A program made the position numbers and the translations under genes. 64,000 bases of DNA, taken from NCBI RefSeq assembly GCF_002891295.1, contig NZ_LGUI01000002.1, positions 682,001 through 746,000 on the forward strand, read 5' to 3'. Below the pieces are notes generated by a model. It was not told the origin of the DNA, did not search any database, and saw only the letters and a list, made by a program, of their open reading frames with translations. This document shows positions 16,841 through 25,733 of this stretch, piece after piece. Within the stretch, counting starts at the first letter, position 1; every line of letters starts with the position of its first letter. Source of the stretch: Streptomyces eurocidicus (lineage in GTDB: Bacteria; Actinomycetota; Actinomycetes; Streptomycetales; Streptomycetaceae).

Positions 16841-16947
16841 CCCGGCCCGATTCGGTGCCCGTCCCCGGCACCCGGCGATCGCGTGGTTCCGCATAGCACC
16901 GGACGACGCATTTGTCACTACCATTTTTTCTACTTGATCATCTTTCC

Positions 16948-16976
16948 TTGACATGTTTTCCGCTCTTCTGAACGAT
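16948..16976 (+). promoter_or_regulatory. Promoter of the biosynthetic operon
   Basis: A perfect -35 TTGACA (16948-16953) is followed after 17 bases by AACGAT (16971-16976). The surrounding 100 bases are far more AT-rich than the rest of the window. TTGATCAT occurs twice, at 16934 and 16994, flanking the promoter; the second copy overlaps the ligase start. The 16841-16999 gap also has a short GGTGCC/GGCACC hairpin after the regulator stop. Confidence 0.6.
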
Positions 16977-16999
16977 GGCTCAGTCAATTCGAGTTGATC

Positions 17000-18346
17000 A
17001 TGAGTCAGGCGACCGGAAACGGACGGAGATACGCGGTGACGAGACTGCTTGTCGGAAACGACTTCGGTGAAGAGTTGCGCAAACGTCCGGGTGCCGGCTG
17101 GTGGGTACAGCGACTGGTCTGGTTCGCCCAGGACGGCGACATACTCGTCCTGCCGGTACGGCCCGAAGAGGATTACCTGCGGTACGTCACCTCGATGACC
17201 GGAACCCGGCTCTCCTCGCTGAAAGTGATAATTCCGCCGCCCGGCCATCTCGGGGCGGAGATGCTGACGTCCGACCGGCTTCGCGACAAGGAATTCCTCG
17301 ACGAACTGGGCGAGGCCGTCGCCGGTGCCGCCGTCGACAGCGTCCTCGCGCTGTTTCCCGATGCCGCGATCGCCTCCCTGGCCGAGGCGCTGGGCCTCGA
17401 GAACCGGATGCCGGGGTACGCGTTCGTCAGCCAGGGCGGCGGGGCCATCGTCAACAGCAAGGCGTTCTTCCGCGCCGTGGCGGCGGGCGCCGGAGCGCCG
17501 ATACCGGAAGGCACGGTCTGCCCCACCCCGCAGGCGGCCGAGGAGGCCGTGCTCAAGCTGCTGGCGGCGGGCCATGTCGCGATCCTCAAGCACGAGTTCC
17601 TCTCCAGCGGCAAGGGCAACGAGATCCTCAGCCCCTACGACGGCGTCCGGCCGATCGGGGCCCGGAGCGCGACCGTCGTGACCGACCGGGCCGCTGTCCA
17701 CGCGTACCTCGCGGAGCGGTGGGACGCGCTCTCGGGCGACGGCCGCAACCAGGTGGTGGTCGAGCGCTACTTCCCCGACAGCGCCGCCGCGTTCGCGGAA
17801 TTCCTCATCACGGACGAAGGCATCGAGTTCGGCGGGCAGGGCGACATGCTGTCCGAGCCCTTCGCGATCGCCCAGATCATCCCCGCCCCGGCACTGACGC
17901 CGGATCAGGCACAGCGGCTCGTGGCGGCGGGGCGGCTGCTGTGCGAGCCCCTGCACGCGATGGGCTACCGGGGCAGGCTCAGCGCGGACGGCATCGTCAC
18001 ACCCGACGGCGACGTCCTGTTCACCGAGTACAACGGCCGGGTCACCGGATCCACCCATGTCTACGCCGTGATCGGCGAGCAGGTCGTCGGCGCCGACTAC
18101 GCCCGCGACCGGGTCCTGTTCGAACACCTGTGGCCGGAGGGCTGGACCGCACCGTCCTTCGCCGCGGTCGTGGCCCGGATCTCCGGCGCCGGTCTGGCCT
18201 ACGACCCGGCGACCCGCACCGGCGTCGTCCTCGCCAGCGCCTTCAACCGCCCCGACGACGCCCTCCACTGCTGTGTGGTCGCCGAGTCCCTGGCGGCGGC
18301 CCAGGAGATCCGGCTCCGGCTCGAGCCGCTCTTCACCGGCGACTGA
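17000..18346 (+). CDS. ATP-grasp peptide ligase, PGM1-like
   Basis: The protein has 448 residues from ATG 17000; TTG 16994 is an alternative start. Residues about 1-130 resemble the pre-ATP-grasp domain of PGM1-type ligases (LLVGNDFGEELRKRP, GWWVQRLVWFAQDGDILVLP). The ATP-grasp part has AILKHEFLSSGKGNEIL (ATP-binding Lys), QVVVERYFP, and the metal-binding end LFTEYNGRVTGSTHVYA with Glu and Asn. PGM1 joins a guanidino-phenylglycine carboxylate to a peptide amine in pheganomycin synthesis, and a related ligase uses glycine in resorcinomycin. Next to an amidinotransferase and Dpg genes, the same reaction is expected here. The amine partner cannot be told from sequence. Confidence 0.82.
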   Translation: MSQATGNGRRYAVTRLLVGNDFGEELRKRPGAGWWVQRLVWFAQDGDILVLPVRPEEDYLRYVTSMTGTRLSSLKVIIPPPGHLGAEMLTSDRLRDKEFLDELGEAVAGAAVDSVLALFPDAAIASLAEALGLENRMPGYAFVSQGGGAIVNSKAFFRAVAAGAGAPIPEGTVCPTPQAAEEAVLKLLAAGHVAILKHEFLSSGKGNEILSPYDGVRPIGARSATVVTDRAAVHAYLAERWDALSGDGRNQVVVERYFPDSAAAFAEFLITDEGIEFGGQGDMLSEPFAIAQIIPAPALTPDQAQRLVAAGRLLCEPLHAMGYRGRLSADGIVTPDGDVLFTEYNGRVTGSTHVYAVIGEQVVGADYARDRVLFEHLWPEGWTAPSFAAVVARISGAGLAYDPATRTGVVLASAFNRPDDALHCCVVAESLAAAQEIRLRLEPLFTGD

Positions 18347-18396
18347 CCCATGTCGGCCGGCACGCACCCCACCCACGTACCCCTGGAAAGGTTCCG

Positions 18397-19554
18397 ATGT
18401 CGCTGAACAGCTACGACGAGTGGTCCCCGCTCAAGGAGGTCATCGTCGGATCGGCGCAGAACTACACCTCCCACGAACGGGAGCTGTCCTTCGACCTGTT
18501 CTTCCACGAGAACATCACCCAGGACAACGTCTCCCGCTCCGAGTGGTACTACCCCCGGGTGGGCCCCTCGCCGGAGGGGGCGCCCCGGGCGGCCCGCTCG
18601 CCGATCAAGCAGCGGTACGTCGAGGAGCTCAACGAGGACGTCGAAGGCATCGCCGAGGTCCTGGAGTCGCTGTCCGTGAAGGTCCACCGGCCCATGTCGG
18701 TGCAGGACGCCGCCGAGGTGCGCACCCCGGCGTGGTCGGCCGGGGTCGTCCCGCCGCTCAACGTCAGGGACAACACCCTCATCCTGGGTGACGAGATCAT
18801 CGAAACCCCGCCGATGATCCGCTCCCGGTACTTCGAGACCCAGTTCCTCACCCCGGTCTTCGCCGACTACTTCCGCCGGGGCGCCCGCTGGACGGTGATG
18901 CCCCGCCCCCTGATGACGGACGCCTCCTTCGACCTCTCGTACGCGCGCACCGCCACCGCGGGCGGGCCCGTCGAGCCGATCGGCGAACCCCGGCCGTCGC
19001 CGTACGACGTCGGACACGAGATGATGTTCGACGGCGCCCAGTGCCTGCGCCTGGGCAAGGACCTGGTGGTCAACATCTCCACCGCCAACCACGCGCTCGC
19101 GGTGGACTGGCTGGAGCGCCACCTCGAAGGGCGGTTCCGCGTCCACCGGGTGCACCGCCTGAGCGACAGCCACATCGACAGCATGGTGCTCGCCCTGCGC
19201 CCCGGGACCCTGCTGGTCCGGTCCAAGGAGGTCGCGGAGTACCTGCCCGAGCCGCTGCGCTCCTGGGACCTGATCGTCCCGCCCGAGGCCACGTCGAACA
19301 ACTTCCCCCGGTACGAGGACGACGACCTGATCCTCACCAGCCGCTACATCGACCTGAACGTGCTGTCGGTCGGCCCCGACACCGTTCTGGTGAACGAGGC
19401 GTGCCCGGAGCTGATGCGCACCCTGGAGAGCCGGGGCTTCACCGTCGTCCCCGTCCGCCACCGCCACCGCCGGCTGTTCGGCGGCGGCTTCCACTGCTTC
19501 ACCCTGGACACCGTCCGCGAGGGATCCGGCCCCGAGGACTACTTCGGCGGCTGA
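18397..19554 (+). CDS. Glycine-amidinotransferase-like enzyme
   Basis: The protein has 385 residues; GGAAAGG lies 5 bases before ATG 18397. It begins NSYDEWSPLKEVIVGSAQNY, the typical amidinotransferase start. It has LSDSHIDSMVLALRPGTLLV with the catalytic Asp/His pair and ends GGFHCFTLDTVRE with the nucleophilic Cys. Family enzymes move the amidino group of arginine onto a primary amine through a Cys-amidino intermediate. In this cluster the likely acceptor is the amino group of dihydroxyphenylglycine, giving the 2-guanidinoacetic acid unit that PGM1-like ligases use. It lies 50 bases after the ligase gene, in the same operon, with a hairpin behind it (19569-19595). Confidence 0.87.
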   Translation: MSLNSYDEWSPLKEVIVGSAQNYTSHERELSFDLFFHENITQDNVSRSEWYYPRVGPSPEGAPRAARSPIKQRYVEELNEDVEGIAEVLESLSVKVHRPMSVQDAAEVRTPAWSAGVVPPLNVRDNTLILGDEIIETPPMIRSRYFETQFLTPVFADYFRRGARWTVMPRPLMTDASFDLSYARTATAGGPVEPIGEPRPSPYDVGHEMMFDGAQCLRLGKDLVVNISTANHALAVDWLERHLEGRFRVHRVHRLSDSHIDSMVLALRPGTLLVRSKEVAEYLPEPLRSWDLIVPPEATSNNFPRYEDDDLILTSRYIDLNVLSVGPDTVLVNEACPELMRTLESRGFTVVPVRHRHRRLFGGGFHCFTLDTVREGSGPEDYFGG

Positions 19555-19568
19555 CCGGGGGACGGCAA

Positions 19569-19595
19569 GCCGTGCGGGCGCGGTCCCCGCACGGC
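19569..19595 (+). terminator. Intercistronic hairpin after the amidinotransferase gene
   Basis: GCCGTGCGGG (19569-19578) and CCCGCACGGC (19586-19595) form a perfect 10-bp stem with a 7-base loop. It starts 15 bases after the stop. It may terminate partly or stabilise the upstream message, because the Dpg genes that follow have the same direction. Confidence 0.6.
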
Positions 19596-19648
19596 GCAGG
19601 GGCCTCCCCGACACCGCACCCCCCGCCCGCTCACCCAGTGGAGTCGCA

Positions 19649-20809
19649 GTGATTCATGACCTGCTGCCGGAGGCGACCCCACGCCCCGGCACACCGGGCG
19701 GCCCGCAGCCCGACGGCCGTCCGGCGGCACCCGTCCCCCGGATCACCGCCGTCGCGACGGCCGTTCCGCCCGACTCGTACGCACAGCGAGAGGTCCTCGA
19801 CCTCTTCGGCATCGACGACCCCCGCATCAGATCGCTCTTCCTCAACAGCGCCATCGAACGCCGCCACCTCACCCTCCCGCCACGGGCCCCCGGCGGCACC
19901 TGGCACTTCGAGACCCAGGGCGAACTGCTGCGCAAACACGCCACCGGCGCCGTCGACCTGGGCGGTCGCGCCGTCCTCGCCGCCCTGCGGGAGGCGGGAG
20001 CGGAGCCCGCGGACATCGGCTACCTGTGCTGTGTGTCCTCCACCGGGTTCCTGACCCCGGGGCTGAGCGCCCTGCTGGTCAAGGAACTGGGGCTGCGCCC
20101 CGAGACCTCCCGCCTCGACGTCGTAGGCATGGGGTGCAACGCCGGGCTCAACGCCCTGACCGCGGTGACCGGGTGGGCGAGCGCCAACCCGGGACGACTG
20201 GCGGTGATGGTCTGCGCCGAGGTCTGCTCCGCCGCGTACGTCTTCGACGGCACGATGCGCACCGCCGTCGTCAACAGCCTCTTCGGCGACGGTGCCGCCG
20301 CGGTCACCGTCGTCGCGGACGAGCACGGCGACACAGCGCGGGACGCGCGGCCGGGGGCGGCCGGCACCGCCCCCGCCGTGCTGAAGTACGCGAGCTGCGT
20401 CATCCCCGAGGCCGTGGCCGCCATGCGCTACGAATGGGACGACGACCAGGGCAAGTTCAGCTTCTTCCTGGACCGTGACATCCCCTACGTCGTCGGCGCG
20501 CACGCCGAGCGGCCCGTCGCCCGGCTCCTTGAAGGAACGGGCCTACGCCGCTCCGACATCGCCCACTGGCTGGTGCACTCCGGCGGCAAGAAAGTCATCG
20601 ACTCGGTGCGCGTCAACCTCGGACTCACCCGGCACGACGTGCGGCACACCGTCGGTGTGCTGCGCGACCACGGAAACCTCTCCAGCGGCTCCTTCCTGTT
20701 CTCGTACGAGCGCCTGCTCGCCGAGGGCGTCGTCAGCCGCGGCGAGTACGGGGTGCTCATGACGATGGGGCCGGGCTCGACCATCGAGACGGCGCTGCTC
20801 CGCTGGTAG
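19649..20809 (+). CDS. dpgA: 3,5-dihydroxyphenylacetyl-CoA synthase (type III PKS)
   Basis: The protein has 386 residues from GTG 19649 (GGAG 7 bases upstream). The thiolase-fold triad is visible: Cys in VVGMGCNAGLNAL, His in WLVHSGGKKVID and Asn in RDHGNLSSGSFLFS, with the closing TMGPGSTIETALLRW loop. The length and the GCNAG and HGNLSSGS contexts fit DpgA rather than plant-like chalcone synthases. DpgA condenses four malonyl-CoA to 3,5-dihydroxyphenylacetyl-CoA with help from DpgB. It is followed directly by DpgB and DpgC, as in glycopeptide clusters. DpgD is missing from the window; it is an accessory enzyme in the known pathway. Confidence 0.92.
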   Translation: MIHDLLPEATPRPGTPGGPQPDGRPAAPVPRITAVATAVPPDSYAQREVLDLFGIDDPRIRSLFLNSAIERRHLTLPPRAPGGTWHFETQGELLRKHATGAVDLGGRAVLAALREAGAEPADIGYLCCVSSTGFLTPGLSALLVKELGLRPETSRLDVVGMGCNAGLNALTAVTGWASANPGRLAVMVCAEVCSAAYVFDGTMRTAVVNSLFGDGAAAVTVVADEHGDTARDARPGAAGTAPAVLKYASCVIPEAVAAMRYEWDDDQGKFSFFLDRDIPYVVGAHAERPVARLLEGTGLRRSDIAHWLVHSGGKKVIDSVRVNLGLTRHDVRHTVGVLRDHGNLSSGSFLFSYERLLAEGVVSRGEYGVLMTMGPGSTIETALLRW

Positions 20810-20847
20810 TCCCCCCACCCCGACCCACGCGAGAACAGGAGAGCGAA

Positions 20848-21567
20848 GTGACCGTTCCACACGAGGCCCCGGAGGCACCGGGGCCCGCAGCAGCCGTCGG
20901 TGCCACGGTCGACCTGGAGGTCGACGTCACCGGCCCGCTCCCCGGGGCCGCGGCCGCGCTGCACAAGGCGTGCGACGTCGCGGAGGACGGCGGCCCCGGC
21001 ACGGTGCTGACGCTGTGGCTGTCCGCCGGAGCCGCGGGCGGCGCCGACTGGCCCGGTGACACCGGCATCCATGACGTGAACCGGTGGGAACGGGCGGTGC
21101 GCCGGCTGGAGGGCACCCGGGCGGCCACCGTGGCCGTCGCCGCGGGAGCCACCGGCGGCCCTGCCCTCGACCTGCTCCTGGCGGCCGACCACCGGATCGC
21201 CGACCGGACGCTGCGCCTCTCGCTCCCCGGGCACGGTGGCCTGCTGTGGCCGGGCATGTCCGCCCACCGCCTGGCCCACCAGCTGGGCGCGGCCCGGGCC
21301 CGCCGGCTCGTCCTCACCGACGCCGCGATTCCCGCCGGCCACGCGCTGGACCTGGCGCTGGTCGACGAGGTCGTGGACGACACGAGGGCCGCGGTGGACG
21401 CGGCGGTCGCCCGGCTCTCCGGGGTGCCGGGCAGTGAACTGGCGCTGCGGCGCCGGCTGCTGGCGGAGGCGGTGACGACCGGCTACGAGGAGGCGCTGGG
21501 ATCCCACCTCGCCGCCTGCGACCGGGAACTGCGCAGGATACGGGGAACCTCGGAGGCGCGGGCATGA
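20848..21567 (+). CDS. dpgB: Enoyl-CoA-hydratase-like DpgB
   Basis: The protein has 239 residues; GTG 20848 has AGGAGAG upstream. It is a crotonase fold of low conservation: LTLWLSAGAAGGADWPGDTG, LDLLLAADHRIAD (oxyanion-hole region) and LSLPGHGGLLWPGMSAHRLAHQLG. DpgB works with DpgA and speeds release and dehydration during dihydroxyphenylacetyl-CoA formation. Its stop overlaps the start of the DpgC gene (ATGA), so translation is coupled. It has no convincing catalytic Glu pair, as in other DpgB proteins, and is identified mainly by its position and size. Confidence 0.85.
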   Translation: MTVPHEAPEAPGPAAAVGATVDLEVDVTGPLPGAAAALHKACDVAEDGGPGTVLTLWLSAGAAGGADWPGDTGIHDVNRWERAVRRLEGTRAATVAVAAGATGGPALDLLLAADHRIADRTLRLSLPGHGGLLWPGMSAHRLAHQLGAARARRLVLTDAAIPAGHALDLALVDEVVDDTRAAVDAAVARLSGVPGSELALRRRLLAEAVTTGYEEALGSHLAACDRELRRIRGTSEARA

Positions 21568-22970
21568 GCGAGGACCGTACCCCCACCGCCCCCCGCACGG
21601 TGGCGACGGACGAGGACACGAGCGGCCTCGCCCCGCGCGTTGACCGCTGGGAGGCCGCGCGGCCCCCGCTGGGCCGCACCGTGCGGGAGGACGCCGAGGC
21701 ACTGGCACAGCACATCTCCGAGGCCGAGGACCTCCTCGCCGCCCTCCCTCCCCGCCCCGAGCGCGACCGGACCCAGCGACAGGACGCCGCACGCCTGGCC
21801 GACGGCGGCCGCCGGCTGCGCGACCGCTTTCTCCGCCTGCACGCCGAGAGCGTCTACGACACCTTGACGGACGGGCGCACCCGGCACCCGCGGGTGGACG
21901 AACTCGTCTACGCGGCGGCCGAGGCGTTCCCCGGTCTCGTGCCGACGCGCGCGCGGATCGCCGCGGAACTGCGCCACATCCAGGCCCACAAGGAAGGGCG
22001 GGAGATCGACCAGGGCATCTTCTTCCGCGCGCTGCTCCGGTCCCCGAAGGCCGGCGCGCACCTCGTCGACAGCATGCTGCTGCCGACCCGGCGCGCCCTG
22101 GACCTGCTGCCGGGATTCCGCCGGGACGGCAGGGCCGACCTGGGAACCGTGCTGATCGAGCGGCGCGGGGCAGCGGCCCATGTGACCGTCAACAACCAGA
22201 GCTGCCTCAACGCCGAGGACAACCGCCTGATGGCGGACCTGGAGACGGCCGTCGACCTGGCACTGCTCGACGACGGCGTCCGGGTCGGAGTGCTGCGCGG
22301 CGGCGTCATGGACCACCCTCGCCACCGCGGCCGCCGGGTGTTCAGCGCGGGCATCAACCTGCGTCACCTGCGCGAGGGCCGGATCTCCTTCGTGGACTTC
22401 CTGCTCGGCCGGGAGCTGGGCCTGCTCAACAAGCTGGCCAAGGGCGTCATCCCCGACCCGGACCCGGACGCTTTCCCCGACCGGACCGTGCAGAAGCCCT
22501 GGATCGGGGTCGTGGACTCGTTCGCCATCGGCGGCGGTACGCAGATCCTCCTCGTGCTCGACCGGGTCATCGCGGCCGAGGACGCCTACTTCAGCCTGCC
22601 GGCGGCGCAGGAGGGCATCGTGCCGGGCACGGGCAACCTCCGGCTCGGCAGGCTCACCGGAAGCCGGCCGGCCCGCAGGATCATCCTGGGCGGGCACCGG
22701 ATCGCCGCGACCGACCCGGACGCCGGTTTCCTGTGCGACCAGGTCGTGCCCACCGCCGGACTCGACGCGGCCGTCGAGGCGAGCGTACGGGAGCTGGACA
22801 GCCCGGCGGTGGTGGCCAACCGCAGGATGCTCGGACTCGCCGAGGAGCCGGCCGACGCCTTCCGGGCGTACCTGGCCGAGTTCTCGCTGGTGCAGGCGTA
22901 CCGCTCGTACAGCGAAGACGTGCTGGAGAAGGTCGGCAGGGCGTGGGCACGGCCGGGAGCCTCCGGATGA
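21564..22970 (+). CDS. dpgC: Cofactor-free dioxygenase DpgC
   Basis: The protein has 468 residues. It has a helical N-terminal region (about 1-190) and a crotonase core (about 195-440) with VNNQSCLNAEDNRLMADLE, FSAGINLRHLREGRISF, FAIGGGTQILLVLDRVIA and AAQEGIVPGTGNLRL, all hallmark stretches of DpgC. DpgC uses O2 without metal or flavin to turn 3,5-dihydroxyphenylacetyl-CoA into 3,5-dihydroxyphenylglyoxylate. It starts inside the dpgB stop and ends in an ATGA overlap with the aminotransferase gene. The four genes are therefore translationally coupled in pathway order. Confidence 0.93.
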   Translation: MSEDRTPTAPRTVATDEDTSGLAPRVDRWEAARPPLGRTVREDAEALAQHISEAEDLLAALPPRPERDRTQRQDAARLADGGRRLRDRFLRLHAESVYDTLTDGRTRHPRVDELVYAAAEAFPGLVPTRARIAAELRHIQAHKEGREIDQGIFFRALLRSPKAGAHLVDSMLLPTRRALDLLPGFRRDGRADLGTVLIERRGAAAHVTVNNQSCLNAEDNRLMADLETAVDLALLDDGVRVGVLRGGVMDHPRHRGRRVFSAGINLRHLREGRISFVDFLLGRELGLLNKLAKGVIPDPDPDAFPDRTVQKPWIGVVDSFAIGGGTQILLVLDRVIAAEDAYFSLPAAQEGIVPGTGNLRLGRLTGSRPARRIILGGHRIAATDPDAGFLCDQVVPTAGLDAAVEASVRELDSPAVVANRRMLGLAEEPADAFRAYLAEFSLVQAYRSYSEDVLEKVGRAWARPGASG

Positions 22971-24319
22971 GCGCGGCACCCGGGGGAGCGGGGCGGCACG
23001 AAGAGGCGCCCGGGCGGGGCGCGGTGCGGTTCACGCGGGACGAACTGCACGGTTCGCTGGCCGACCCCGTCCTCGGCACGATCGGTTTCCTCAACGAGGT
23101 CATGGCCCGGTACCCGGAGGCGATCTCCTTCGCTCCCGGAGCGCCCCACCTCACCCATCTCGGCGACTTCGACCTCGCCCGGCACGTCGAGAGCTACCTG
23201 GCGTACGCCGCCGAGCGGCGCGGTCTGTCCCCGGACCGGGCGCGGCACCTGCTGTACGAGTACGGCCCGAGCCGCGGCCTGATCAACGACCTGGTGGCGC
23301 GGGCGCTCGACCTCGACCAGGGCCTCGGGATCTCCCCGGACGCGGTCGTGGTCACCGTGGGCGCCCAGGAGGCGATGCTGCTGACCCTGCGCGCCCTCTG
23401 CAGGCCCGGCCGGGACCTCGTCGCCGTCGTCCAGCCGTGCTTCGTCGGCATCACCGGAGCCGCCCGGCTGCTGGACATCGACCTCGTGGCCGTCGACGAG
23501 ACCGCCGACGGGATCGACCTCGACGGGCTGCGGACGGCCTGCCGGGCCGCCCGCGCCGACGGCCGGCGCGTCCGTGCCCTCTACGTGGCCCCGGACTTCG
23601 CCAACCCCTCCGGCACCGTCCTGGACCTGGCCACCCGCAGGCGGCTGCTCGACTTCGCCGCCCGCGAGGACCTGCTGCTCCTGGAGGACAACGCCTACGG
23701 GTTCACGGCCGCGCCGGGCTCCGGGCTGCCCGGCCTCAAGGCCCTGGACGAGGACGCCCGGGTGGTCCTGCTGGGCACCTTCGCCAAGGTGTGCCTGCCC
23801 GGCGCCCGGGTCGGATTCGCGGTGGCCGATCAGACGGTGTGCACGGCGGACGGCTCGCGGCGGCTGCTCGCCGACGAACTGGCGGCCCTCAAGAACATGG
23901 TCACCGTCAACACCTCGCCCATCAGCCAGGCCGTCATCGGCGGGATGCTGCTGGAGAACGGCGGTTCGCTGGCCGCGCTCGGCCGGGACAGGGCGACGCT
24001 CTACCAGCGCAACCTCGGCCTGCTGCTCGCGGCTCTGGACCGCCATCTCCCCCCGGGCGCCGGGCGCCCGGCGGGCGTGAGCTGGAACCGGCCCGCGGGC
24101 GGGTTCTTCGTCCGCATGCGGTTGCCGATCCCCGCCGACACCGCCCTGCTGGACGAGTGCGCCTCCCGGTACGGCGTGCTGTGGACCCCGATGGACCAGT
24201 TCTACCTGGACGGCTCCGGCGCCGACGAGCTGCGGCTCTCGTGCAGTTACCTCGACCCGGAGCAGATCGGGGAAGGCGTCGCCCGGCTGGCGCGGTTCCT
24301 GCGCGAGGTCTGCCCGTAA
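22967..24319 (+). CDS. PLP aminotransferase for dihydroxyphenylglyoxylate
   Basis: The protein has 450 residues from ATG 22967, overlapping the dpgC stop. It is a fold-type I class I/II aminotransferase: YEYGPSRGLINDLVA, VVVTVGAQEAMLLTLRAL, PDFANPSGTVLD, LLLLEDNAYGF and GTFAKVCLPGARVGF with the PLP Lys. HpgT-type enzymes aminate hydroxy- and dihydroxyphenylglyoxylate using tyrosine or glutamate. The position at the end of the Dpg block supports formation of 3,5-dihydroxyphenylglycine here. Substrate choice is inferred from context. A bidirectional hairpin follows it. Confidence 0.86.
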   Translation: MSAAPGGAGRHEEAPGRGAVRFTRDELHGSLADPVLGTIGFLNEVMARYPEAISFAPGAPHLTHLGDFDLARHVESYLAYAAERRGLSPDRARHLLYEYGPSRGLINDLVARALDLDQGLGISPDAVVVTVGAQEAMLLTLRALCRPGRDLVAVVQPCFVGITGAARLLDIDLVAVDETADGIDLDGLRTACRAARADGRRVRALYVAPDFANPSGTVLDLATRRRLLDFAAREDLLLLEDNAYGFTAAPGSGLPGLKALDEDARVVLLGTFAKVCLPGARVGFAVADQTVCTADGSRRLLADELAALKNMVTVNTSPISQAVIGGMLLENGGSLAALGRDRATLYQRNLGLLLAALDRHLPPGAGRPAGVSWNRPAGGFFVRMRLPIPADTALLDECASRYGVLWTPMDQFYLDGSGADELRLSCSYLDPEQIGEGVARLARFLREVCP

Positions 24320-24338
24320 GGCCGCCGACCGGGCGAGC

Positions 24339-24372
24339 CGGGCCCCGCCGACCGCACGGCCGGCGGGGCCCG
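24339..24372. terminator. Bidirectional terminator between aminotransferase and racemase genes
   Basis: CGGGCCCCGCCG (24339-24350) and CGGCGGGGCCCG (24361-24372) form a perfect 12-bp stem around a 10-base loop that can pair further. It lies between two convergent genes, 20 bases from one stop and 8 from the other. Confidence 0.8.
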
Positions 24373-24380
24373 TCACCGGC

Positions 24381-25574
24381 TCAGCCGGCCTCCTGGTAGA
24401 CCCGGGGCACTCCGGCGCCGATCCCCGCGACCACCTCGTACGGGATCATGCCCGCCGCCCTCGCCAGCTCCTCGGCCGTGGGCTCCCCCTCGTCACCGGG
24501 GCCGAAGACGAGCACCTCGTCCCCCGCCGACGCGTCGTCACCGGACAGGTCCACGACGAACTGGTCCATTCCCACCCGGCCCGCGATGCCCCGGCGTTTC
24601 CCCGCGGCCAGCACCGCGCCCGTGCCCGCGGCCCGCCGCGGAATTCCTTCGAAATAGCCTGCGGGGACGAGTCCGAGGGTCGTTTCCCGCTGCGTCCGGT
24701 ATTCCAGCCCGTAGCCGACGCCCTGCCCGGCCGGAACCCTTTTCACCGAGGAGAAGAACGCGGCGAGCGTCATGACGGGCCGCAATCCGAGCTCCCGCGC
24801 GGATCCCGCCTCGGCCGACGGGGACAGGCCGTACGCCGGAATTCCCACACGGATCAGGTCGGACGGCAGGCCGGGTGCCAGGAACAGGGCCGAGGAATTC
24901 GCCAGATGGCGCACCTCGGGGCGTACCCCGGCCTGCTCGGCGTGGTGCACCGCGTCGCGGAAGACAGCGGCCTGGGCCGCCACGGAAGGGTGGCCGACCT
25001 CGTCGGCCACCGCCAGGTGGGACCACAGCCCGACGATGTCGATCAGCCCCTCGGACTGTGCCTCCAGCGCGGCCGCCACCAGCCCCGGCCACTCCTGAGG
25101 GGGGCACCCGTTGCGGCCCAGGCCGCTGTCGGCCTTCAGGTGCACCCGGGCCCGCAGGCCCGCCCGGGCGGCCGCCCGGCGCAGCTCCGCCAGGTCCCAG
25201 AAGCCGCTCACCGACACGTCTACGCGCGCCCGGACCGCTTCCTCGAACGGGCCGCCGGGGGTCCACAGCCAGGCCAGGACGCGGCCGCCCACGCCCGCGC
25301 GCCGCAGCGCGAGCGCCTCTTCGGGCACCGCGGTGCCGAGCCAGCCGGCCCCTGCCTCCAGCGCCGCCCGCGCGCACCGCACGAGCCCGTGCCCGTAGGC
25401 GTTGGATTTGACCACGACCATGAGCTCGGCGCCGTTCGCCCGCTGAGCCAGCAGACGCACATTGCCGCGCAGCGCGTCCAGGTCGATCCGTGCCTCGATA
25501 CGCGCCCGAATTCCACTGCGAAGCCGCGGTCCGCTAAAAGTGAATTCACTCGCCGTCATATTCGTGGGATTCAT
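24381..25574 (-). CDS. alr: Alanine racemase inside the biosynthetic cluster
   Basis: The protein has 397 residues from ATG 25574, or 392 from ATG 25559. It is a complete fold-type III enzyme: MVVVKSNAYGHGLVRCA with the PLP Lys (usually KANAYGHG), LKADSGLGRNG, HLANSSALF, IRVGIPAYGLSP, GVGYGLEYRTQ with the catalytic Tyr, and IAGRVGMDQFVVDL. It interconverts L- and D-alanine. A TATAAC box ends 7 bases before ATG 25574, so the message may be leaderless. It sits between the Dpg genes and the exporter, pointing the other way. It may supply a D-amino acid to the ligase or protect the host. A housekeeping role is possible but unlikely in this position. Confidence 0.9.
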   Translation of the reverse strand: MNPTNMTASEFTFSGPRLRSGIRARIEARIDLDALRGNVRLLAQRANGAELMVVVKSNAYGHGLVRCARAALEAGAGWLGTAVPEEALALRRAGVGGRVLAWLWTPGGPFEEAVRARVDVSVSGFWDLAELRRAAARAGLRARVHLKADSGLGRNGCPPQEWPGLVAAALEAQSEGLIDIVGLWSHLAVADEVGHPSVAAQAAVFRDAVHHAEQAGVRPEVRHLANSSALFLAPGLPSDLIRVGIPAYGLSPSAEAGSARELGLRPVMTLAAFFSSVKRVPAGQGVGYGLEYRTQRETTLGLVPAGYFEGIPRRAAGTGAVLAAGKRRGIAGRVGMDQFVVDLSGDDASAGDEVLVFGPGDEGEPTAEELARAAGMIPYEVVAGIGAGVPRVYQEAG

Positions 25575-25733
25575 GGGACTTGTTATAGCAGCGCGGCCCG
25601 ACCGCGTCGATCGGTCGCCGAATTCCTCGCCGCATTCCCCGGGCGGGATGCGCGGAGCGTTCAAGAAGCCTGGTGTTCGAGAAGCGGCGGAACCTTGCCG
25701 CCCCACCGGGGTCCCCGTAGGCTGACCCGCCTT
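25575..25733. promoter_or_regulatory. Divergent promoter region, racemase and exporter
   Basis: 159 bases between alr and the ABC exporter genes. On the minus strand TATAAC (25582-25587) sits 7 bases before the alr ATG. Toward the exporter no strong ribosome site precedes ATG 25734. GTTCAAG and GTTCGAG occur near 25660 and 25676 but do not form a StrR-type box. Confidence 0.45.

Noticed and set aside
16961..16989. StrR box at the ligase promoter
   Set aside because: CAGTCAATT (16981) resembles one half-site, but the partner 11 bases upstream (CGCTCTTCT) does not match.
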